Positions 57,660 to 64,000 of a DNA stretch of 64,000 bases are shown piece after piece. The notes below the pieces were generated by a model. It was not told the DNA's origin. It made no database searches and saw only the letters and a list, made by a program, of their open reading frames with translations. The position numbers and the translations under genes were made by a program. Location: contig NC_134029.1 in NCBI RefSeq assembly GCF_964204645.1, forward strand, positions 14,066,850-14,130,849, given 5' to 3'. Every line of letters begins with the position of its first letter. Positions within the stretch are counted from its first letter, which is position 1. Source of the stretch: Tubulanus polymorphus (taxonomy: Eukaryota; Nemertea; Palaeonemertea; Tubulaniformes; Tubulanidae).

Positions 57660-58420
57660 AATATATCGATGTAACTAGGAAGACCTTATTTAAAATGTCG
57701 AGATTTTTATGTCGACTTTTTGCGATATTGTCTCAATAAATTGCCATACGTATCACGACATTTTAGCTAAAGGAGTGATAATTATGTCGACGGTTCGCGG
57801 TTATGTTGCGATACAGACGTCGACATTGGTGAAAGGCGTGATCCGTATAACGATTTATCGTGATATTAACACGATATATCGACTTAATTATGTCGATAAA
57901 TCACGATATATCACGTTTGTTCGACATAATTTCGTCGTGATAAAAGGTCGCGACGGTTTTGTATGGGTCCCATATATACGGAAGTACGGAAGCGATAAAG
58001 GGCCTCGAGTTGTCGCGTTCCAACTCGACAAAGTCGCCATATTTATGTCGACATATCGCGATATATTGCTTCAAGTCGACATGAATATGTCGACATATTG
58101 TGACGTTATGACGACATATTTCGTTTTCTCAACCATTTTCCTCACAACAATTCAACATATTCATGACGACTTGAAACTCAGTTGCCATATAACTGGCGTC
58201 CTCATCTTACATTTCGACGTGTCTTCAAATGACGGCTTGTCCCGTGGAAAATGGGCGAAAAAGCGAAATTTGTCGTGAAAAGTCGCGTGTGTAGACACAT
58301 TCATGTCGACTTGACGCGATATATCGCGATATGTCGACATAAATATAGCACCTTGTCGAGTTGGAAGCGACAACTCCAGGCCCTTTATCGCTTTTGACAT
58401 ATAAGCTTCCGTACATCTTT
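57660..58420. repeat. TCGACAT-rich fold-back element
   Basis: 57969-58100 (GGAAGCGATAAAGGGCC, GAGTTGTCGC, TTTATGTCGACATATCGCG) is inverted at about 58290-58418 with over 100 bp of match. The rest is built of ATGTCGACAT and TATCGACATAA-type palindromes. Two incidental long frames cross it. A MITE-like or fold-back insertion within the Helentron-like element. Confidence 0.75.
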
Positions 58421-58620
58421 AGAAAAAGAAATCATATATGTGATCTTTCATTAAGTAGGATCACTTGAATGATCGCTTTTATATCACTTTAAAAAAAAAC
58501 GAATCTGCCAAAATGACCTTAATGTTCGACACTATATCAGATTAATCGACTTCAAAATAGGCGAAAGCATAAGTCTTTATTACGTTATTAATTGGCCTAA
58601 TTATTCAAAAGCTAATAAAG

Positions 58621-59460
58621 TGGGCGACAAAACCAAAAAAATTAATTGTCGCGGGCGATAAAACCAAAATAATCAATTGTCGCGGGCGATAAAACCAAAA
58701 TAATCAATTGTCGCTGGCGATAAAACCAAAATATTGAATTGTCGCGGGCGACAAAACCAAAAAAATGAATTGTCGCTGGTGATAAAACCAAAATCTTGAA
58801 TCGTCGCGGGCGACAAAACCAAAAAAATGAATTGTCGCTGGCGATAAAACCAAAATCTTGAATTGTCGCGGGCGACAAAACCAAAATATTGAATTGTCGC
58901 GGGCGACAAAACCAAAATAATAAATTGTCGCGGGTGATAAAACCAAAATAATGAATTGTCGCGGCGATAAAACCAAAATCTTGAATTGTGGCGGGCGACA
59001 AAACCAAAATATTGAATTGTCGCGGGCAACAAAACCAAACTAATGAATCGTCGCGGGCGATGAAACCAAAATAATGAATTGTCGCGGGCGATAAAACCAA
59101 AATAATGAATTGTCACTGGCGATAAAACCAAAATAATGAATTGTCACTGGCGATAAAACCAAAATATTGAATTGTTGCAGGCGATAAAACCGCGACAAAA
59201 AAAAATTGTCACGGGCGATAAAACCAAAATAATGAATTGTCGTGTGCGACAAAACCAAAATAATGAATTGTCACGGGCGATAAAACCAAAATAATGAATT
59301 GTCACGGGCGATAAAACCAAAATATTGAATTGTTGTGGGCGACAAAACCAAAATATTGATTTGTCGCAGGTGACAAAATCAAATTAATGAATTGTCGCGG
59401 GCGATGAAACCAAAATAATGAATTGTCGCGGGCGACAAAACCAAAATTATTGTTTTGTCG
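58621..59460. repeat. Minisatellite, about 27 units of 31 bp
   Basis: Unit AATTGTCGCGGGCGATAAAA plus CCAAAATAATG, with variants (GACAAAACC, ATATTG, TCACGGGCG). Because 31 is not a multiple of 3 and the unit has no stop in minus-strand frames, long minus-strand frames with FGFIARDN-type repeats appear in all three phases. They are not evidence of a protein. The array ends in TTGTTTTGTCG-type degenerate units. Confidence 0.97.
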
Positions 59461-60339
59461 TGTTATTTTAATTTTGTCGTTTTGTCATAATGTCGCCCTC
59501 ATTTGCATATACGTGTTTTTTTTACGCATGGCCCTTATCAGCCACCATACTAAAGCCTTAAGGTCGTGTAAAACATCGATAAACACTTCAAGCGACAAAG
59601 CGAACTCTCCTTTCCCCCACAGCAAACGCTTAACCTAGTAGAGGCTACTAGCCTATGTAGGCCTATGTATATGCGTAGGCCTAACATCCGGACAGATTGG
59701 TCGTAGGCCTATTGAATAACAACCCACCTAAATATCGTAAATTTTGTTTTGAAGTTCAATCCAATGAGTCCGTTAATAAACGCAACAATTATACTGTGTT
59801 TGTTTGAGACAGTAAAGCTCAGTACCTGTAGGCCTAAAGCCGCGTCAAACTCCATAAACACTTTAAGCGACACAGCGAACGATCCCTTTCCCCAACAGCG
59901 AATGCTTATTCAGAATGTCAAGTGTGAGTCCAGCATACGGAAAGGATTGTGTTATATACTTGTATTTAGTTAATACCTTGTGCATTTGACAATGATCGGT
60001 ATGTACTGTAGGAAATATAGAGTATTGATGGTATTGATATAGAGGTTGAAGCCTGCGGCCGAATAAAGTAATATATTCTTTTATCTTGATACCTCGTCGA
60101 CATAACAGCTTTTCTCCGCTATATCTCTTCGGCGTGTTTCGTTTAGGCCTACGACTCCCCGGTACACTTATGATTTATCTTAGTAAATACACGGTTAATT
60201 TGATAAAGAAAAATAGCTATTGCTAAACTAACTGCTTGACGCCCGCAGCCAATTCACTGGTAGTAATAAATTAATTTGTACTCGATTTGATTCTCATGAT
60301 GAGGTGAAACTTGCAGCTGATCCCCGGAACGACGATGTA
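59461..60339. other. Helentron-like interior, unassigned
   Basis: No gene. Two related segments (AAACATCGATAAACACTTCAAGCG near 59570 and AAACTCCATAAACACTTTAAGCG near 59850, each split by mismatches) indicate an old tandem duplication of about 280 bp. Confidence 0.45.
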
Positions 60340-60839
60340 GTGACACACGTCGATTCGTCGATGTTTACGGCTCGACAGTGCTTTTAAAATCTAAAGTAGT
60401 AAATTTCGTGTATATCGGTAATACGATTTGATGAGAAAAATGGGCTATTGTTAAAATTAGTTTTTAAAAACCGCGACAGAATGTGCAATCTTTGGGTAAT
60501 AAATTTGTTAATTTATGCTTGAATTGATAACTGATGTGACAAGAAACGTGCGGTAGATTTCGGAAAGAGGACTTAGAAAAACATGTCGGCTCTTTGAATG
60601 GGGCTCAATTTTCAATGTTTACGGCCCGACAGTGCTTTTGTAACGATGATTCTTCAAAATACGCACGGGGTATTTGTAGATCGAAGTGAACTGAATGATA
60701 TCAGACGGATTGTATCGACAACAGCGGCAAGGTAACAAAGCCTTTGTTCTTTTAGTAAAATTAGTGTGGAAGAAAATAATAATAATAATAATCACGCGGA
60801 TATCAATAGGGTTTTCTGTGAAATAACAGAAAACCCTAA

Positions 60840-61049
60840 TTATATTTGGAAAAACAAATATTAGAATTTGAAAATGATTTAAAAGTTAAAAAGAAAAAAT
60901 ATTTAAAAAGCAAAATTATATATTATCTTATTATTAGTGGTTCAGTTACAATAAGTTCTGTAATAACATTTTTAGCCATATTCAGACCATTAACTCCTTT
61001 AGCTATATCAATTGGTGTGTTAGGATTTCTAAGGACGGCATTGTCATAG
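60840..61049 (+). pseudogene. Polinton small membrane protein, 3' part
   Basis: Continues the gene begun at 57034: EKQILEFENDLKVKKKKYL is a charged helix, followed by a membrane segment (IIYYLIISGSVTISSVITFLA) and PLAISIGVLGFL, ending at TAG 61047. The helix plus hydrophobic hairpin is typical of short Polinton membrane proteins. Confidence 0.7.
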
Positions 61050-61353
61050 CTCATTGCAGTCGCTTTAATCTGCCTGTAAAGAAATAATCTGATGCTACTA
61101 ACCATGGTATATTTGGATATTTGAAACCTGTAGGTTGTTAATCTGGTGTCACCCATGTTTCGCGTATCTTGACTTCAGCACATGATGGCAGTACTTTTCT
61201 GTTGTTTTTCCCTAGTCTTTTCCATATCCAGCGCACAAATTTTCGGTACGCAATATGCCTGTACAGTCTGAAAAAATGTGTACATGTATTCAAACCGTGT
61301 ATGTACCTTTCTAAAATGTAATTAAATTCTTTTTATCCATTGATTTAATCTTC
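61050..61353. other. Junction between Polinton relic and P2X7-domain-like relic
   Basis: Composition returns to host-like. No right-hand Polinton terminus or target duplication was seen. Confidence 0.4.
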
Positions 61354-62091
61354 TTACTCAAATATTGATTGATCATCTGGAACTGGTCCATAATTTTCGC
61401 AATACTCATAAAAGCCTACTTCGATGACGTATGGATGTAAACAGATAGCATGAAATCTTGGGTGGTCAGTAATACATTTCACTCCCTCATCAGTAACACG
61501 CTGACGAATCACAGGCTCCTCCATGCAACAGCAGCATTCTATTTCAGTTGGCATGGGAATGCATTTGTATTGGATCTGGTTATTTGGACCTACCACACTG
61601 CGACACAATCACCTTGAAAAACGAGTTTTAAAAAATAAAAAAAGCTCAGGCTAGTTGTAGTCATTCCAATATTATCAGATAAAAATTTCATTATGTGATT
61701 TTTTCATTTAGCAAGTTGTCGTGTATAAGAATCATTATTGCTCTGTGACTGTAGTATTTCTATTTGTTCTTCAGATCAGTTTCATTGAATTAAATCGAAT
61801 TTAGGCCTATATTTCATGTATCTTGTGGACTTGGTGGGTAGTGATATTACGGATTTCATTAATTACCAATCAACATTATCACTTCTGAAATCTCCGTCTT
61901 CACTTTCGTCGTCCGAAGATGACGACAGTGACAATTATTCTTCATTTTCGTTTGACATGTTTTAGTTTGACGATAATGATTCGCAATCTCCACCGTTAGC
62001 AGTAGTCGATTTTGCAACATTCGGCTCGAATAAATACGGCTGGACTACATCCTGGTCATCTACTCCATGAACCATATTTTCCGAGTCGCTC
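61354..62091 (-). pseudogene. P2X7-intracellular-domain-like gene, two-exon relic
   Basis: The minus-strand ATG at 62091 starts an acidic exon with VQPYLFEP near residue 17 and serine/aspartate runs (SSSSDDESEDG), broken by two TAA codons. It ends at a donor near 61868 (GATTG-GTAATT). A second segment (61354-61608) has MPTEIECCCCMEE, VKCITDHPRFHAICLHPYVI and a stop. The N-terminal QPY-FEP box and the MPT-x2-E-x2-CC-E...CIT-H-x-F-x3-CL pattern are those of invertebrate P2X7RIC-type proteins. The expected CxCGxC before MPTE survives only in the neighbouring frame (SQCGR), indicating a frameshift. Confidence 0.6.
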
Positions 62092-63054
62092 ATTTTTAGG
62101 CCGAAAGTGCTTCAATATGAAAGCTTATTTAACACCGACAAGGAAGAATTTTTAAACGCGGAAGTAAAATATGCGGTGACGGTTGCTTCCCATCCACTAG
62201 AGGCAGCCCTCCCAATGATGTCAGTGCGAGCGCCATCTACCAACATTTAGTGTGAACTACTCTCAAAGCATACAGTTCGGTGCGCACAGAGAAAGTGATC
62301 ACTTTCAATTGAGTCTAAAAAATGAGTCTAATTTCAAATATAGCATAAGTATTAGCAAAACAATCAATCAAAACTAAAATCTTGTATAATGAGTTAGGCT
62401 GCATTTGATCTTTAAAACAAAACTATGTACCAAATAGTTTCACGGAGAAGGATTTGTCCTTGAAATTTGGTGATTTTGCCCAGCTGTTTTTCATTTAAGT
62501 GATGAAGGTTTTCTGCTTCTCAACAGTGAAACTCTATTGTTGTTCCCTGAATTATTATTGGTTCAATTTTGTATAATTTTTGGCCATATTTGTTTATGAA
62601 ATCAGCTGTCAAGATCAGTATTTTGTTTCCAGATGGTAATTTGGTTCATATTGTTTGCAGGATTTTATAGTACTTTACATCTACCTATATATTAATACGA
62701 AACTGTACCAAACAGTGTCATCGTGGAGAAGGATTGGGCCTTTAAATGTGGTGTGGTAGCCTATCATACACTAATGCAGTGGCTATAAATGGGTGTGAAA
62801 ATATTAGGGGGCCAAATGGAGGCAAACAAAATTTCAGCCAATCAGTGAGCAGGAATTTTAGTTATAGATGGTCATTGTATCAAAACAATTCTACGGTACA
62901 GTATTACTCATGCAGTTACATTGACCCAGTTAGTAGAGCACTAGACTTTGTGGCTTAATGATCAGGAGTTCCATTACTAATAGATAGAAAAGTTTTAAGT
63001 TCTTGGCTAAAAAAATCATCCATACTCACCTATGCTCATCATAAAATCCGATAT
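62092..63054. other. Host intron sequence
   Basis: No supported gene. Two weakly similar blocks (CAAATAGTTTCACGGAGAAGG at 62433 and CAAACAGTGTCATCGTGGAGAAGG at 62710, differing by substitutions) suggest an old duplication of about 280 bp. Confidence 0.4.
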
Positions 63055-63080
63055 CATTGCTTTGCAGCTATATTTTCAAT
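63050..63080 (-). repeat. Isolated Helentron-like 5' terminus
   Basis: Minus-strand AATATAGCTGCAAAGCAATG matches the start seen at 57094, lying only about 25 bp before the splice acceptor of host exon d. No hairpin partner was found to the left. Confidence 0.5.
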
Positions 63081-63104
63081 TCATTTTCCTTAATCTTTTA
63101 TCAG

Positions 63105-63211
63105 AGATTGAGGGAAGAGAAACATGAAAATGATACAAAAATGCAGCAAAGGGAAGATGAGATGGAAGATCTTAAAATGAAGTCTGATGAAATGGAGAAT
63201 CGATTGAGAGG
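63105..63211 (+). CDS. Host coiled-coil gene, internal exon d
   Basis: A 107-bp exon after acceptor TCTTTTATCAG, entered in phase 0, with donor AGG-GTAAGA leaving phase 2. The peptide (RLREEKHENDTKMQQREDEMEDL, then KMKSDEMENRL) is almost purely charged heptads, a long coiled coil. Linked to exon e by a 85-bp intron. The connection to exons a-c across a 26.5-kb intron is inferred from phase, strand and peptide character. Confidence 0.75.
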
Positions 63212-63296
63212 GTAAGAACAACTACAAGATGTAAATTGTGGTGGTTATATTGATTAAGCCCTACTCAGGAGGAGAATGATTTTGAAAATTTTTCAG

Positions 63297-63457
63297 ACAA
63301 ATATCTGAACTTGTGAAAGAAAAACATCTGGTTTATGCTAAATTGAAGACAATGGAAGATAGATATGCTGGAATGCTTTCTGAGATGGAGGTTTTACGTT
63401 TAAGCACAAGCATTGGTGTTCAATCTTGCAATCTGCAACGAGATTATGCTGCAGAAG
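63297..63457 (+). CDS. Host coiled-coil gene, internal exon e
   Basis: Acceptor AATTTTTCAG and donor AAG-GTGTGT; entered in phase 2 and left in phase 1 after 161 bp. The peptide (ISELVKEKHLVYAKLKTMEDRY, MLSEMEVLRLSTS, CNLQRDYAAE) continues the coiled coil and then becomes less regular. The next exon lies outside the window. Family not recognised. Confidence 0.75.
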
Positions 63458-63639
63458 GTGTGTTTGACCAAAAATATTTACATACATTCATACAAATAGT
63501 CCTTAGAGCCTATGATTAACAGTCCACAGTGTACATTATCCATTGTCCCTGTAAATACACCATGATGAAAAGCTCATTGCGTACTACCATTTTTTCCAAG
63601 ACTGATGTTTTGCTTATGTAAGGGACCATTCATAAAATC

Positions 63640-63735
63640 TAATTTCAGACCAAGCAGGCTATTGCGTTAAATTTCCATCCTTTGTTGGGGCGCTGTACAT
63701 GTATCTGACCTAGACACATCTGTAGCTCAAAAATT
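63640..63735 (+). repeat. Repeat family B, 5' fragment
   Basis: GCAGGCTATTGCGTTAAATTTCC and GTACATGTATCTGACCTAGACACATC match the start of family B at 5578-5730 with a deletion between them. Confidence 0.65.
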
Positions 63736-64000
63736 CTAATTGATGTAATAGCCATATAGATTGTTCCAAGAGACATGGTCGTCTATTCTGGACTTGAACC
63801 GATGAAGAGTTAATGGGTGGTTTTACTTCAAAAAACTGGTCCATACTGAAATTTTTAGGCCCTATATTAGATATATTTAGACCGTATATTATGGCCCAAA
63901 ATACAAAATGGAGCAAAATTAGATTAAGTAACATCTTTGGAACTAATTTTCAATTGGATTCATAATTTTGATGAATATAAAACTAGAAAAAGCCATTGCA
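63736..64000. other. Intron sequence to the window edge
   Basis: Nothing recognised. Confidence 0.4.

Larger units (their letters stand above)
57094..60839 (+). mobile_element. Helentron-like element with RT fragment, fold-back block and minisatellite
   Basis: Starts ATATAGCTGCAAAGCAGCG, ATAACGGGTTTTCTGC (as at 9723) and ends in the hairpin AGGGTTTTCTGT...ACAGAAAACCCT (60808-60837) plus AAT. Both borders fall inside one Polinton reading frame, so they are certain within a few bases. The 3' 500 bp match 9387-9722 and 26826-27185. It holds a captured RT fragment, a TCGACAT-rich fold-back and a 31-bp array. No helicase. Helentron class is inferred. Confidence 0.8.
45334..61049 (+). mobile_element. 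Polinton/Maverick (adintovirus-like) relic, heavily interrupted
   Basis: Coding blocks at 45477-46005, 47266-50160, 54906-57093 and 60840-61049 share very low G+C, short ATAAATGG-type intergenic junctions and one orientation. They include a zinc-finger ORF, a type-B DNA polymerase, a penton-like capsid gene and four or five small genes found together in Polintons. Three foreign insertions split it: 46006-47265, BEL/Pao 50160-54795 and a Helentron-like element 57094-60839. No integrase, protease, packaging ATPase or major capsid ORF was found. No right-hand copy of the left hairpin is visible, so the element is truncated. Confidence 0.8.

Noticed and set aside
57709-58278. 189-codon plus-strand frame
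   Set aside because: It runs through the TCGACAT fold-back; the peptide (MSTYRDI-like repeats) reflects the DNA repeat and has no domain.
58642-59258. Long minus-strand reading frames with repeated FGFIARDN-like peptides
   Set aside because: They come from the 31-bp minisatellite, whose period is not a multiple of three and whose unit has no minus-strand stop, so all three frames stay open by structure.

Overview
This is metazoan nuclear DNA, very probably from an aquatic invertebrate. It is A+T-rich and gene-poor, with long introns bounded by GT-AG sites. It is packed with transposable elements of nearly every class: DIRS tyrosine-recombinase retroelement, two LINE clades, BEL/Pao, Polinton/Maverick, P-element-like, hAT-like, pogo-like, Harbinger-like MITE, Helentron-like and tRNA-derived SINE. 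The species cannot be fixed from sequence alone. No rRNA gene, intact tRNA gene, CRISPR array or bacterial-type operon is present.

Layout. 1-2937 is the 3' part of a DIRS-type element (RT-RNase H plus tyrosine recombinase). 3.1-9.2 kb holds dispersed repeats, a TTA-flanked MITE, a long-TIR MITE carrying consensus splice donors, and 153-bp and 110-bp tandem arrays. 9.4-11.1 kb contains one Helentron-like element inserted beside the 3' hairpin of another. 12.05-17.13 kb is a decayed minus-strand LINE with ORF1 and ORF2 remains, itself interrupted by a 248-bp insertion. 17.3-27.3 kb holds MITEs, a hAT-like relic with 90-bp repeats, an orphan acidic ORF, a tRNA-derived SINE and more Helentron-like ends.

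From 27.7 kb to the right edge five plus-strand exons with compatible phases (27728-27850, 30274-30480, 36442-36630, 63105-63211, 63297-63457) encode coiled-coil protein segments. These are the best evidence of a host gene. Its introns are filled with mobile DNA: a pogo-like MITE, a spliced plus-strand orphan ORF facing a minus-strand P-element-like transposase relic, a Tx1/L1-like LINE 3' end (39.7-41.4 kb), and a Polinton relic (about 45.3-61.05 kb).

The Polinton relic keeps a zinc-finger ORF, a broken protein-primed type-B DNA polymerase, a penton-like capsid gene and several small membrane or unknown genes. I see no integrase, packaging ATPase, protease or major capsid gene. It has been hit at least three times: by a LINE-tail-bearing insertion (46.0-47.27 kb), a BEL/Pao element (50.16-54.8 kb) and a 3.7-kb Helentron-like element (57.09-60.84 kb). 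The last splits one small Polinton gene in two and contains an RT fragment, a fold-back block and a 31-bp minisatellite. Right of it lies a decayed minus-strand gene resembling the P2X7-intracellular-domain family of invertebrates.

Nearly every element carries stops, frameshifts or truncations, so this is a graveyard of nested insertions inside a large intron and not an active system. The nesting order can be read directly from split reading frames and, in one case, from an empty insertion site.
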